Part shown: in pieces, positions 31,030-39,844 of the stretch
Numbering within the stretch: the first letter of the stretch is position 1
How the letters are laid out: the number at the start of each line of letters is the position of its first letter
The notes under the pieces: generated by a model
What the model was told of the DNA's origin: nothing
Databases searched by the model: none
What the model saw: the letters and a program-made list of their open reading frames with translations, nothing else
Source of the DNA: Cupriavidus lacunae
Lineage (GTDB): Bacteria; Pseudomonadota; Gammaproteobacteria; Burkholderiales; Burkholderiaceae
NCBI RefSeq assembly: GCF_003353055.1
Contig: NZ_QKWJ01000042.1
Span: 1-60,471, forward strand
Direction of reading: 5' to 3'
Length of the DNA: 60,471 bases
Translations under genes and position numbers: made by a program

Positions 31030-31347
31030 GAGAAGTTACGCCCGGATCATTCGGGTCTGCACCTATAGGCCGTATATGAGGCGCGTGATAATGGCCGGCT
31101 GCCGCAAGCGCCACCTGACGCCAATCCGCCGATAGAAGGTTCCCAACCGGCACATTCGATATTCCGCGATGCACATGCCGCGCATTGTCTGCCGGTGATG
31201 ATGCAGGGCGCGCGCTCACCTAGCCTTCAGCCTTGCCCGGATCACGCCCGCAGAGGCACCGACAAGCGGCACACCGATAACAGCGGGGTTGGCCAGGATT
31301 TCCGCCTCCAGCCCAGACCAGAACCACGTGAGACAAGCCTGACGACA

Positions 31348-31362
31348 GTCCGTACGACGGAC
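31348..31362 (+). promoter_or_regulatory. Small hairpin in the NCS2 permease leader
   Basis: GTCCGT-ACG-ACGGAC, perfect 6-base arms with a 3-base loop, 30 bases before the permease start codon. It could be an operator or an RNA hairpin near the ribosome site. It does not look like a known purine riboswitch. Confidence 0.35.
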
Positions 31363-31392
31363 GTTGCAGCGCCCGCAAGGAGACAGCTCATC

Positions 31393-32787
31393 ATGATCGA
31401 ACAACCCTATCCGTCGTCCGCGGCGGAAGCCGATGCTGCACGCCCCCACGCCCCCGAAGTCAGAGGCCGGCTCGACGCGTTCTTCGAGATCACCGCGCGC
31501 GGTAGCACCCAGCGCCAGGAAGTCGTGGCCGGGGTCACCACCTTCATGGCCATGGTCTACGCCGTCTTTGTCGTGCCGGGCATGCTGGGCAAGGCCGGCT
31601 TCGACACCAGCGCGGTCTTTGTCGCGGTGTGCCTGACCACCGCCTTCGGTTCCCTGCTGATGGGCCTGTGGGCCAAGCTGCCGATCGCCATCGGCTGCGC
31701 CATCTCGCTGACCGCGTTCATGGCCTTCGGCCTGGTGCTGGGGCAGGGGCTGTCGCCGGCGGTCGCGCTCGGCGCCGTGTTCCTGATGGGCGTGATCTTC
31801 ACCGCGATCTCGGTCACCGGCGTGCGCTCCTGGATCCTGCGCAACCTGCCGGCCGGCGTGGCGCACGGCACCGGCATCGGCATCGGCCTGTTCCTGCTGC
31901 TGATCGCCTCGAATGAAGTCGGCCTGGTGGTCAAGAATGCCGGGGCCGGCCTGCCGGTGTCGCTGGGCAAGATCACCTCGTTCCCGGTGGTGATGTCGGT
32001 GCTGGGCCTGGCCGCCATCTTCGGCATGGAGCGCCGCAAGGTGCCGGGCGGCATCCTGCTGGTGATCATCGCCATCTCCGCGCTTGGGCTGGCCTTTGAT
32101 CCGGCGGTGAAGTTCACCGGCGTATTCGCGCTGCCGTCGCTGAGCGCGCCCGGCCATCAGTCGCTGATCGGCGCCATGGACGTGCGTGGCGCGCTGTCGA
32201 CCGCGGTGCTGCCGAGCGTGCTGGCACTGGTGATGACCGCGGTCTTCGACGCCACCGGCACCATCCGCGCCGTCGCCGGCCAGGCCGGGCAGCTCAATGC
32301 CGCAGGCCATATCCGCAACGGCGGACGCGCGCTGACCGCGGACTCGGTCAGCTCGATCTTCTCGGCGATGTTCGGTGGCGCCCCGGCCGCGGCCTATATC
32401 GAGTCGACCGTCGGCGTGGCCGCCGGCGCCAAGACCGGCCTGACCTGCGTGGTGGTGGGCCTGCTGTTTGTCGCGGTGATGTTCTTCTCGCCGCTGGCCG
32501 GGCTGGTGCCGTCGTACGCGACCGCGCCGGCGCTGATGTACGTGGGCCTGCTGATGCTGTCGAGCGTGAGCCGCCTGCATATGGACGACCTGGTCGACGC
32601 GCTCGCCGGCCTGGTCTGCGCCGTGTTCATCGTGCTGACCTGCAATATCGTGACCGGCATCATGCTGGGCTTCTGCACCCTGGTGGTCGGCCGCGTGGTG
32701 GCCGGCGAATGGCGCAAGCTCAATGTCGGCACCGTGGCCATCGCGGTGGTGCTGGCTGCCTTCTATGCCGGGGGCTGGGCGATCTGA
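31393..32787 (+). CDS. NCS2-family purine permease, AzgA-type
   Basis: A 464-residue inner-membrane proton symporter with 12-14 hydrophobic helices. It matches the AzgA (guanine/hypoxanthine/adenine) branch: FFEITARGSTQRQEVVAGVTTFMAMVYAVFV at the N-terminus, the ATGLSAAI-like SISLTAFMAFGLV region, VFDATGTIRAVAGQAG, and the TGxTE-like AYIESTVGVAAGAKTGL near 335. GGAGA lies about 9 bases before the ATG. Monocistronic, with a clear terminator 90 bases after the stop. Exact base specificity unknown. Confidence 0.92.
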   Translation: MIEQPYPSSAAEADAARPHAPEVRGRLDAFFEITARGSTQRQEVVAGVTTFMAMVYAVFVVPGMLGKAGFDTSAVFVAVCLTTAFGSLLMGLWAKLPIAIGCAISLTAFMAFGLVLGQGLSPAVALGAVFLMGVIFTAISVTGVRSWILRNLPAGVAHGTGIGIGLFLLLIASNEVGLVVKNAGAGLPVSLGKITSFPVVMSVLGLAAIFGMERRKVPGGILLVIIAISALGLAFDPAVKFTGVFALPSLSAPGHQSLIGAMDVRGALSTAVLPSVLALVMTAVFDATGTIRAVAGQAGQLNAAGHIRNGGRALTADSVSSIFSAMFGGAPAAAYIESTVGVAAGAKTGLTCVVVGLLFVAVMFFSPLAGLVPSYATAPALMYVGLLMLSSVSRLHMDDLVDALAGLVCAVFIVLTCNIVTGIMLGFCTLVVGRVVAGEWRKLNVGTVAIAVVLAAFYAGGWAI

Positions 32788-32877
32788 CCCGGTCGGAAAT
32801 TGCTGACGCGTCCCGGGCGCAAAACCCGGGGCGCTGACAACCAGATGTCTCCTCCACCGCGATCCAGGTGGATTTCA

Positions 32878-32912
32878 AGCCCGGGCTTCCTGCTTTCCCG
32901 GGCTGTTTTTTT
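32878..32912 (+). terminator. Rho-independent terminator after the NCS2 permease
   Basis: AGCCCGGG (32878-32885) pairs with CCCGGGCT (32897-32904) across 11 bases, followed by G and seven Ts (32906-32912). A second CCCGGG pair lies upstream near 32814-32830. Confidence 0.85.
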
Positions 32913-32987
32913 GGGGCTTGCGAAAGGCTTGCGTCAGGCTTGCGCAAAGGTCCCGCGGATGGTGAATGGCGTTTCGCTAAATCGCCT

Positions 32988-33398
32988 TCAATGCCCGGCC
33001 TGCATTGCCGCCATATCCATGTGCACCAGTTCCCAGACATGGCCATCCAGGTCCTGGAAACCATGCCCGTACATGAATCCCAGATCCATTGCCGGCTTGT
33101 AGGTATTGCCGCCCGCCGCGACCGCGGCATTGACCATTTCATCCACGCGCGCACGGGTTTCCATCGACAGGCAAACCAGCACCTCGGTGGCTTTGCGCGC
33201 ATCGCAGATTTCATTGGGCGAGAAGCTGCGGAACTTGGCTTCAGTCAGCAGCATCACGAAAATGTTCTCGCCAACGATCATGCAGGTAGCGGTATCGTCG
33301 GTAAATTGCGGATTGAAGGAAAAGCCTAGTTGGGTAAAGAACGCAATCGACTTTTGCAGGTCACGGACAGGTAAATTGACAAAGATCTGCTGGCTCAT
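32988..33398 (-). CDS. VOC-superfamily (glyoxalase/bleomycin-resistance fold) protein
   Basis: A 136-residue single-domain protein. It begins QQIFVNLPVRDLQKSIAFFTQLGFSFN, the standard first beta-alpha-beta-beta-beta unit of VOC proteins, and ends GFMYGHGFQDLDGHVWELVHMD, which carries the metal-binding glutamate of the second unit (E in HVWELV). It resembles the PhnB/YeaC-like group annotated as lactoylglutathione lyase homologues, whose real substrates are unknown. GGAG lies about 8 bases before the ATG at 33398. Confidence 0.9.
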   Translation of the reverse strand: MSQQIFVNLPVRDLQKSIAFFTQLGFSFNPQFTDDTATCMIVGENIFVMLLTEAKFRSFSPNEICDARKATEVLVCLSMETRARVDEMVNAAVAAGGNTYKPAMDLGFMYGHGFQDLDGHVWELVHMDMAAMQAGH

Positions 33399-33589
33399 AG
33401 GGGGGCTCCGGTAGTCATTGCAGGGCACTGCGCGGGGCGCAGACAAACAGTCTAGGCGCTATGGCAGCCACTTGCGCGTATTTCCATTGTCCTTAAATGA
33501 TGGCAAAAACGGACATTGGCCCTGCCAATACGGAGCGCAGGGTGGACCATGGAATGGTCAATTGACACCGACAGACAATCAGTCCGTGC

Positions 33590-33625
33590 ATTCTCCGTTA
33601 TTTTTTGTAAAATTTTTTAGGTAAC
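33590..33625. promoter_or_regulatory. AT-rich tract upstream of the hns-type gene
   Basis: The stretch around 33599-33620 is almost wholly A and T (TTATTTTTTGTAAAATTTTT), in strong contrast to a window near two-thirds GC. H-NS proteins bind such DNA and repress their own genes, so autoregulation is plausible. Confidence 0.45.
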
Positions 33626-33681
33626 CCGAAATCGCAACCTCTAGTACCATGCAGCGGCCTATTTGCAGAAAGGGGATATAA

Positions 33682-33990
33682 ATGGCGACATACAAGCAAC
33701 TCCTGGCTGAGAAGGAAGCGCTGGAAGCCAAGCTGAATGAAGTACGTGCGACGGAAGTTGCCGGCGTGATCGATAAAATCCGCGAACTGATGACCGAATA
33801 TGGCCTGACCGCGGAAGACATCCAGCCCCGCCGCAAGCGCGGCCGCCCTGCCGGTAGCGGGGTAAAGAAGGCTGCCGCCGCGCTGCCTCCGAAGTATATG
33901 GACCCCAAGACCGGCAAGACCTGGTCTGGCCGCGGCCGCGCGCCGGCCTGGCTGGGCAAGCGTCCGGAGCGTTTCCTGGTCGAGCAGTAA
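33682..33990 (+). CDS. H-NS-family nucleoid protein
   Basis: A 102-residue xenogeneic silencer. Residues 1-45 are a charged coiled coil for dimerisation (YKQLLAEKEALEAKLNEVRA). A flexible basic linker (RRKRGRPAGSG) carries an AT-hook-like RGRP. The C-terminal domain PPKYMDPKTGKTWSGRGRAP ends in the family's DNA-binding loop, here SGRGRAP where the classic form is QGRxP. Such short H-NS paralogues are usual in Burkholderiaceae. AGGGGA lies 6 bases before the ATG, and an AT-rich tract lies upstream. Confidence 0.92.
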   Translation: MATYKQLLAEKEALEAKLNEVRATEVAGVIDKIRELMTEYGLTAEDIQPRRKRGRPAGSGVKKAAAALPPKYMDPKTGKTWSGRGRAPAWLGKRPERFLVEQ

Positions 33991-34097
33991 GCCGGCCCTG
34001 CCAACGGGTTGTCAGCGGGCGGCGACAGCAAGCAAACGCCCGCCTGAAACGCCCGCTTCAATCGATCCCGTCCGCTGCCCGGGGGCACGGACAGGCA

Positions 34098-34682
34098 TCA
34101 CAACGCCTGGCAGACATAATCCTTGCGCAGTGCCCTGAAGCCCTGCTGCGTCGGCTCCGCCATCAGGCGCGCGCCGCCGTCGGCCAGCGGCTGCATGCGC
34201 AATACCTGCGCTGAACACTGGCTCGCGGTCTCGTCGCGCTGGTAGCGGATCTCATACTGGCCGCCGGCAACCGGCACGAAGGACACGCCCGCGGCACAGC
34301 GCATCTCGGGCAGCGGCGGCGCCGCTGCCGAGGTCACCGCCACGTAGATCCGTCGGCCAGCCTCGACTAGGCGCTCGCGCGTGCGCGCGGGCGGCTCGGG
34401 CGAGCGCCCGGCCATGTCCAGGCTGCGCTCCCTTCCCATTGCAGACAGCTGCTTGCCCATCCCCGCCAGCACCTGTGGCCGCGCTGGCACCGGGCACTTG
34501 GCCGGATCGACAACGGTGAACGACGTGTTCTCGTCCGTGCTGGTCAGCAGCCGGACACTGGCGGCCGGGGCGCCAGCGGGCACCCGGTATTGCGCTACGC
34601 AGCCAGATAGCGCCACGGCGGCGGCAAGTATCGGCAACACGGCAGGGCGAAGCAGGACTGCGGACGACCGGTCATGGCGCAT
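34098..34682 (-). CDS. Putative lipoprotein of unknown function
   Basis: A 194-residue predicted outer- or inner-membrane lipoprotein. The start at 34682 gives a signal peptide with lipobox: LPILAAAVALSGC then VAQYRV. The mature part, including TSFTVVDPAKCPVPARP, QYEIRYQRDETASQCSAQVLRM and a final YVCQAL, has four more cysteines able to form disulfides. The frame stays open upstream to 34997, but that part looks non-coding and overlaps the bipartite element. No clear ribosome site at 34682. Family not recognised. Confidence 0.7.
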   Translation of the reverse strand: MRHDRSSAVLLRPAVLPILAAAVALSGCVAQYRVPAGAPAASVRLLTSTDENTSFTVVDPAKCPVPARPQVLAGMGKQLSAMGRERSLDMAGRSPEPPARTRERLVEAGRRIYVAVTSAAAPPLPEMRCAAGVSFVPVAGGQYEIRYQRDETASQCSAQVLRMQPLADGGARLMAEPTQQGFRALRKDYVCQAL

Positions 34683-34915
34683 GGCGGCAGGCAGGTAGAG
34701 TCGCGATAGCGGTGCGGCTGGGGCCAACGGCAAAGTGTTGGCAGCAAGATGACGGAAAATCCGGTCCCGATGCCGCCTGATGACCGCGCGGCTACCGGCG
34801 CCACCGAAAGCGCTGACGGGGCGGACAGGGGTCGCCATGCTGCCAAACCCGGCCAGCATACCCGCATCCGAAGCCTCGCGGCAGCCGCACAAACCCATGT
34901 TGAAAACTCCGACGT

Positions 34916-35011
34916 GATATCCACAGAATCTGTGGATATCCTCGCCCCGCCCTCCCCGAAAGCCCCTGTCTGTGCGCCACCGCACCGGAGCGCCCAAATT
35001 TTAGGCAACAG
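34916..35011. repeat. Bipartite palindrome/GGCAAC element, copy B
   Basis: GATATCCACAG and CTGTGGATATC (34916-34926 and 34930-34940) form a perfect 11-base palindrome around AAT. GGAGCGCCC then TTTTAGGCAAC begins at 34987, 69 bases after the palindrome start, almost the spacing of copy A at 20866. The enclosing 523-bp gap (34683-35205) between the lipoprotein and AraC genes has no supported gene. Confidence 0.6.
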
Positions 35012-35205
35012 AATGCATCGGCCCCGCGGGCCAGCAACAGCGCGGCCCTGCCGGCAGGCAGACTGCCGCCAATCCGCCGTTGCGCTGCCTGGCGCACACA
35101 TCTGACTGCCGCGCGCCCTTGAAGGGGTCATCGTCACCGCGTAATCTCATTGGTACCGGGGGCTGCACTGGCGCACTGCGCCAACTTGCCAGCCAGAAAA
35201 CGACG

Positions 35206-36234
35206 ATGCCACAACAAGAGCCTCTCCAGGCCGGGCCGTTGCCTCGTGACCTGCTGCACGCGCTGCGTGAAGGCGGTTACGACGTATCGGCTTTCGCGCC
35301 TGCCCCGGAATCCGACACCGACTCCGATCCCTGCGACCACCAACCTGCCGCGCACGCGGCCGACCCGCAACAGGCGATCCACCTGCTGCTGGCCGTCTAT
35401 CACGCCACCGGCGACCCCGCCATCGGCCTCTGGCTAGGCAGCCGAATACAGCCGGATCTGCTCGGCCTGGCGGGCCTGCCCGCCATGGCCGGCCCGTCGC
35501 TGGGCACGGCGCTGCGGCGCATCGCGCGCTACCAGAAGCTGCTGGCCGGCGATCGCGTCGAACTGCGCCGCCAGGGCGAGGAAGCCTGGGTCTGTATCCG
35601 CCCGAGCGACCCCGAAGCGCCCGACACCCGCCCGCGCATCGACATGGAACTGTGTTCGTTGCTGGCCTTCGGGCGCCGCTTCACGCGCAAGCCGCTGCAT
35701 CCGCTGCGGGTATCGCTGCGCATCCGCCAGCCCGCCTGGCACCTGCGCTACACCGAGGCCTTCGACTGCCCGGTGCGCTTCGGCGAGCCGGAAGACGCGA
35801 TCGTGTTCGGGCGCCGCGACCTGGCGCTGCGGCTGGTGGCCCGCGACCGCACCAGCCCCACGGCGCCCCCTGCCCACCGCGACATGCGGCCAGCGGCCGC
35901 CTCGCTTGACGATGTGCGGACCGCCCTGCAGCAACTGGCCGGCGACCGCGCGCTGAGCCTGGCCGCCGTGGCGCAGCACCTGGACATCAGCGAGCGCACG
36001 CTGCAACGCCGGCTGATGGCGGCAGGCACCAGCTTCCGCGCGCTGTGCGAGGATGCGCGGCGCGACCTGGCCGGCCACTACCTGACTGAAGGCGCGATGC
36101 CGCTCGGAGAGATCGCGTTCCGGCTCGGCTTTGACGATGCCAACTCGTTCTTCCGTGCCTTCCGCCGCTGGACCGGCATGACGCCGGGCGACTACCGGCG
36201 CCATGCCGCCCCGGCGGGTGAGCCGCCCGCGTAG
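35206..36234 (+). CDS. AraC-family regulator (OruR/ArgR-type, Arabinose_bd plus HTH_18)
   Basis: A 342-residue transcription regulator. The N-terminal 200 residues match the Arabinose_bd domain of OruR-like members (LGLAGLPAMAGPSLGTALRRIARYQKLL). The C-terminal AraC domain near 240-330 has both helix-turn-helices: LSLAAVAQHLDISERTLQRRL and MPLGEIAFRLGFDDANSFFR, then FRRWTGMTPGDYRR. The start at 35206 is the first that fits the domain; the preceding frame has no family resemblance. No target gene is adjacent; the next gene is convergent. Confidence 0.9.
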   Translation: MPQQEPLQAGPLPRDLLHALREGGYDVSAFAPAPESDTDSDPCDHQPAAHAADPQQAIHLLLAVYHATGDPAIGLWLGSRIQPDLLGLAGLPAMAGPSLGTALRRIARYQKLLAGDRVELRRQGEEAWVCIRPSDPEAPDTRPRIDMELCSLLAFGRRFTRKPLHPLRVSLRIRQPAWHLRYTEAFDCPVRFGEPEDAIVFGRRDLALRLVARDRTSPTAPPAHRDMRPAAASLDDVRTALQQLAGDRALSLAAVAQHLDISERTLQRRLMAAGTSFRALCEDARRDLAGHYLTEGAMPLGEIAFRLGFDDANSFFRAFRRWTGMTPGDYRRHAAPAGEPPA

Positions 36235-36245
36235 CCCTGGCCGGC

Positions 36246-37166
36246 TCACCCGCCGTGGGCTTGCTCCCACGGCGGGTGCTCGCCAAAGCTTTCGGCCAGG
36301 AAATCGACAAAGGCGCGCACGCGCGGCGGCATCAGCCGCCGCTGCGGCATCACTGCGTAGATGCCGGTATCGGCGATCGGGTAGTCGGGCAGCACCTGCA
36401 CCAGCCGGCCAGCGCGCAGGTCGGCGCCGACATGCCAGGTGGAATGCAGCGCGATGCCAAAGCCCGCCAGCGCCGCATCGGACAGCAGTTCGCCGGTATT
36501 GGCCTCGATGCGGCCGCGCACGCGCACAGCAATCTCGCCGCCGGCACCATCGCCCAGCCGCCAGATGTCCTGCCGCCCCTGGCTGCCCACCAGCAGCAGG
36601 CAGTCGTGCGTTGCCAGGTCCTGCGGCGAGCGCGGCGTGCCGCGCCGGCGCAGGTAGTCCGGCGACGCGCACAGCAGGCGCCGGTTATTGGCCAGCCGGC
36701 GCGCGACCAGCGTCGAGTCGTCCAGCGCGCCGATGCGGATGGCGAGGTCGAAGCCCGAGCTGATCAGGTCCAGCACGTTGTCGGTCAGGTTGACGCTCAG
36801 CGACAGCCCGGGATGCTGCGCCAGGAATTCCGGCAGCAGCGGCGAGATATATAGCCGCCCGAATGACGATGACGTGGTCACCCGCAGCGTCCCCGACACC
36901 CCGGTGCCAGCCTGCCGCAGCGAGGTGCCCAGCGCCTCCAGGTCGTCCACCAGCGCGCGCCCCTGCTCGGCCAGCACCGCGCCTTCCGGCGTGGCATGCA
37001 GCCGGCGCGTGGTGCGATGCAGCAGGCGCACGCCCAGCTCGCGCTCCAGCCGCTGCAGCCGCTGGCTGGCCACCGCCACCGACAGGTCCAGGCTGCGCGC
37101 CGCGGCGCTGATCGATCCCAGGTCCAGCACACGCAGGAACAGGCCGATATCGCCGATCCGATCCAT
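36246..37166 (-). CDS. LysR-family transcriptional regulator
   Basis: A 306-residue LTTR. The winged HTH spans residues 1-62 (MDRIGDIGLFLRVLDLGSIS, VASQRLQRLERELGVRLLHR), followed by the effector-binding domain with the LLPEFLAQHPGLSLSVNLTD strand near 110. It belongs to the large DHA-linked LTTR group that often controls an adjacent exporter. It is divergent from an MFS gene, so likely controls it and itself. ATG 37166 is preferred over an in-frame TTG at 37175. Confidence 0.92.
   Translation of the reverse strand: MDRIGDIGLFLRVLDLGSISAAARSLDLSVAVASQRLQRLERELGVRLLHRTTRRLHATPEGAVLAEQGRALVDDLEALGTSLRQAGTGVSGTLRVTTSSSFGRLYISPLLPEFLAQHPGLSLSVNLTDNVLDLISSGFDLAIRIGALDDSTLVARRLANNRRLLCASPDYLRRRGTPRSPQDLATHDCLLLVGSQGRQDIWRLGDGAGGEIAVRVRGRIEANTGELLSDAALAGFGIALHSTWHVGADLRAGRLVQVLPDYPIADTGIYAVMPQRRLMPPRVRAFVDFLAESFGEHPPWEQAHGG
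36248..36277. terminator. Hairpin inside the LysR 3' end, between convergent genes
   Basis: Perfect 12-base arms ACCCGCCGTGGG (36248-36259) and CCCACGGCGGGT (36266-36277) around CTTGCT. The left arm includes the LysR stop. No T-tract. It could stop transcripts coming from the AraC gene, which ends 13 bases away. Confidence 0.45.
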
Positions 37167-37275
37167 GATTATCAAGATTTTGTTGAAACTGATTATGGAT
37201 CATGCCGGTTTTTACTGAAGACGGAAAGGCACAGACTGCGGGCTTCCTTCCTTTTGCCGACGCTTCCTCCCGACC

Positions 37276-38514
37276 ATGGCCTCACCAGTCTCCACCACCG
37301 CCACACCCGGCGCTGCAACCGCGCGCGGCCGGCTGCCCGTTGCGCTCTACGCGCTGACTGCCGGTTCCTTCGGTATCGGCTGCGCCGAATTCGTGATCAT
37401 GGGCCTGCTGCTGCAGGTCGCCGCCGACCTGCAGGTGACCATCGCCGCCGCCGGCATGCTGGTGTCCGGCTACGCGCTGGGCGTCTTCGCCGGCGCGCCG
37501 GTGCTGACGCTGCTGACCCGCCGCATGCCGCGCAAGGCGGTGCTGCTGGCGCTGATGGTGATCTACACCGTCGGCAACGCCGCCTGCGCGCTGGCGCCGG
37601 ACTACGCCACGCTGATGATCGCGCGCGTGCTGACTTCGCTCACCCACGGCACCTTCTTCGGCGTCGGCGCCGTGGTGGCCACCGGGCTGGTGCCGGAAGA
37701 CCGCCGCGCCTCGGCGATTTCCGTGATGTTCTCCGGCCTGACGCTGGCCACGCTGCTGGGCATGCCCGCCGGCGCCTGGCTGGGCCTGCACCTGGGCTGG
37801 CGCTCGACCTTCTGGGCGATGACGCTGATCGGGCTGCTGTCGCTGGCGGTGATCGCGCTGCTGGTGCAGAAGAGCCAGGATCACGCTGCTCCGGTGGCGT
37901 TGCGCGACGAGCTGGCCACCATCGGCCGCCCGCAGGTGCTGCTGGGCCTGTTGATGACGGTGCTGCAGTCGATGGGCATCTTTGCCGTGATCACCTACGT
38001 GCAGCCACTGCTGACGCGCGTGTCCGGCTTTGGCGAGGCGGCGGTCTCGCCGATCCTGCTGCTGTTCGGCGCCGGCATGATCGTCGGCAACGTGCTTGGC
38101 GGCCGCTTTGCCGACCGCACCCCGACGCGCGCGGTGCTGGCCACACTCACTGCGCTGACGCTGGTGCTGGCGGCGATGACGCTGGCGATCCACAGCCAGG
38201 TGCTGGTAGTGGCCTTCGTCGGCATCCTGGGCATCGCGGCCTTTGCCACGGTCTCGCCGCTGCAATTGCGCGTGCTGCGCCACGCCCACGGCGCGGGGCA
38301 GAACCTGGCATCGAGCTTCAATATCGCGGCGTTCAACCTCGGCAACGGCCTGGGCGCGTGGATGGGCGGCGTGGTGGTCGATCACGGGCCGGGGCTGACG
38401 GCATTGCCGTGGATTGCGGCACTGGCGCCGATGGCTGCGCTGGGGGTGGCGTGGCTGAGCGTGAGGATGGAGCAGGACCGTGGAAAAGTGGCGCCGATTC
38501 CGGAAGCAGTCTGA
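37276..38514 (+). CDS. MFS exporter, DHA1 family (AraJ/YdhP-like)
   Basis: A 412-residue inner-membrane drug:proton antiporter-type protein with 12 hydrophobic segments. The N-terminus (LYALTAGSFGIGCAEFVIMG) carries the GxxxFxxGxxEF-type motif of AraJ-like DHA1 exporters. The loop after helix 2 is GAPVLTLLTRRMPRKAVLL, a relaxed form of the MFS signature GxLaDrxGrkxxl, and the antiporter motif GMPAGAWLGLHLGWR lies in helix 5. It is divergent from a LysR gene across a 109-bp AT-rich gap, the classic exporter/regulator arrangement. Substrate unknown. Confidence 0.9.
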   Translation: MASPVSTTATPGAATARGRLPVALYALTAGSFGIGCAEFVIMGLLLQVAADLQVTIAAAGMLVSGYALGVFAGAPVLTLLTRRMPRKAVLLALMVIYTVGNAACALAPDYATLMIARVLTSLTHGTFFGVGAVVATGLVPEDRRASAISVMFSGLTLATLLGMPAGAWLGLHLGWRSTFWAMTLIGLLSLAVIALLVQKSQDHAAPVALRDELATIGRPQVLLGLLMTVLQSMGIFAVITYVQPLLTRVSGFGEAAVSPILLLFGAGMIVGNVLGGRFADRTPTRAVLATLTALTLVLAAMTLAIHSQVLVVAFVGILGIAAFATVSPLQLRVLRHAHGAGQNLASSFNIAAFNLGNGLGAWMGGVVVDHGPGLTALPWIAALAPMAALGVAWLSVRMEQDRGKVAPIPEAV

Positions 38515-38577
38515 CAAGCGTGTCTGAAGAATGCTCCCACATCCTTCCGCTTGATGAACTTGGCTGCGCCCCATGGG

Positions 38578-38604
38578 AATAGTGCAACGAGCTGTTGCAC
38601 TATT
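38578..38604. terminator. Perfect hairpin between convergent MFS and nnrS genes
   Basis: Eleven-base arms AATAGTGCAAC and GTTGCACTATT around GAGCT. It lies 63 bases after the MFS stop and 13 bases after the nnrS stop on the other strand, and probably ends both transcripts. An operator role is less likely because no promoter is nearby. Confidence 0.6.
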
Positions 38605-38617
38605 GCCTCGCCCGGGC

Positions 38618-39844
38618 TCAGCCCGGCTTGCCGTCCACCCGCGGACGCGCAAGCCGTGGCGCATACGTCAGCGCATAGAGGCCGAACCCGGCCACCCAGC
38701 ACGCCCCGGCCCCCCACATCCAGTGCAAATAGCCGGCCGGCCAAATCATCGGCCCGAACACGCGCAGCACCGCCGCCGTGGCCACCAGCCAGTACGCTGC
38801 GGTCTCCGCGCGCCCGGCCACCAGCATGCGGCCCGTGTGGCCCAGCGCGGTGCGCGTGATCATGGCGATGATCGCCACGCCGAGCACGCCCACCGTGAAG
38901 GCATGGGTCGCCAGCCCGGCCATTACCAGACCCAGCGCACCCAGCGCCTGCAGCAGCAGCGCCACGGGCAACCATGCATAGGCCAGGTGCAGCACCCACA
39001 GGATCGGCCGGTTGCCTACTGCATGGCTGCGCCAGCCTGCCACGCGCCCGGCCAATACAACGGCGGCCAGCAATGACAGCGCCGCCAGCAGCCACTCTGG
39101 CAAGGGCAGCAGCCCGGAGGCCAGCCCCAGCACCGCGGCCGGCACCACCATGCGGTCCACCTGCCGGTATTGGCGCAGGCGGAACCCCGGGATCGCGTTG
39201 GTCGTGAACATCGGGATGACACGCCCGCCGATCACCACCACGAACAGCGTGACCAGCGCCACGCCGGCGCGGCACGCCAGCATCGCACCGGCGTCGTGGC
39301 CGCGCGCCTGCAGCCACAGGCTGGCGATATCGGCCACAGCCAGCAGCCACAGCGCCATGGCCAGCGGATAGTTGCGCCGATTACCGGCGCGGGCCAGGGT
39401 GCGCGTGAAGGCGAGCGCGGCCAGCGGGAGAAACGCACCCTCGATCACGAAGGCCGCCGTGCCCGGCGCCACCCACATGCCCACGCGCCCCGCCAGCCAC
39501 AGCAGGAACAACGCGGCAAGCGCCGCGCCGGTCGGCGTCGGCTGGCCGGTCCAGGCCCGCCCGGCGGTGAACAGGAAGCCCACCACGATGGTCGCGGCAA
39601 AGCCGAACACCATCTCGTGCGCATGCCAGAACATCGCCGGCATCACCGGCGCCGGGCCGGCCGCGCTCACGCCCGCCAGCATCGCCGACCACGCCGCGAT
39701 CGCCAGCGCGGCGAACACCGCCCCGCTCAGGTAGAACGGCCGGAACCCTAGCGCAAACAAGGCAAAGCCGCGCGGCGGCGGTCCGGCAGGCGCCTTGCCA
39801 GGGGGTGGCGAGCGCCGCGTGGGAAGAATGGGGATGGTGTCCAT
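38618..39844 (-). CDS. nnrS: NnrS-family heme/copper membrane protein
   Basis: A 408-residue inner-membrane protein with about 12 helices. It is linked to nitric oxide tolerance and denitrification. Family signatures are RGFALFALGFRPFYLSGAVF near residue 25, PAMFWHAHEMVFGFAATIVVGFLFTA with metal-binding histidines near 70-95, GGRVIPMFTTNAIPGF near 220, and HAFTVGVLGVAIIAMITRTALGHTG near 315. The start at 39844 opens with MDTIPILPTRR. It is divergent from narK1, so NO protection and nitrate respiration are probably controlled together from the 259-bp gap, though no clear FNR/Dnr box was found there. Confidence 0.92.
   Translation of the reverse strand: MDTIPILPTRRSPPPGKAPAGPPPRGFALFALGFRPFYLSGAVFAALAIAAWSAMLAGVSAAGPAPVMPAMFWHAHEMVFGFAATIVVGFLFTAGRAWTGQPTPTGAALAALFLLWLAGRVGMWVAPGTAAFVIEGAFLPLAALAFTRTLARAGNRRNYPLAMALWLLAVADIASLWLQARGHDAGAMLACRAGVALVTLFVVVIGGRVIPMFTTNAIPGFRLRQYRQVDRMVVPAAVLGLASGLLPLPEWLLAALSLLAAVVLAGRVAGWRSHAVGNRPILWVLHLAYAWLPVALLLQALGALGLVMAGLATHAFTVGVLGVAIIAMITRTALGHTGRMLVAGRAETAAYWLVATAAVLRVFGPMIWPAGYLHWMWGAGACWVAGFGLYALTYAPRLARPRVDGKPG

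Noticed and set aside
31022..31219. 65-codon minus-strand ORF in the gap before the NCS2 permease
   Set aside because: No ribosome site, poor codon bias, and it overlaps the probable promoter of the 69-residue gene.
30977..31392. Purine or xanthine riboswitch before the NCS2 permease
   Set aside because: Only a 6-base hairpin is evident and no three-way junction pattern was recognised.
34749..35105. 118-codon plus-strand ORF between the lipoprotein and AraC genes
   Set aside because: Its product is low-complexity, it contains the bipartite repeat, and it has no ribosome site.
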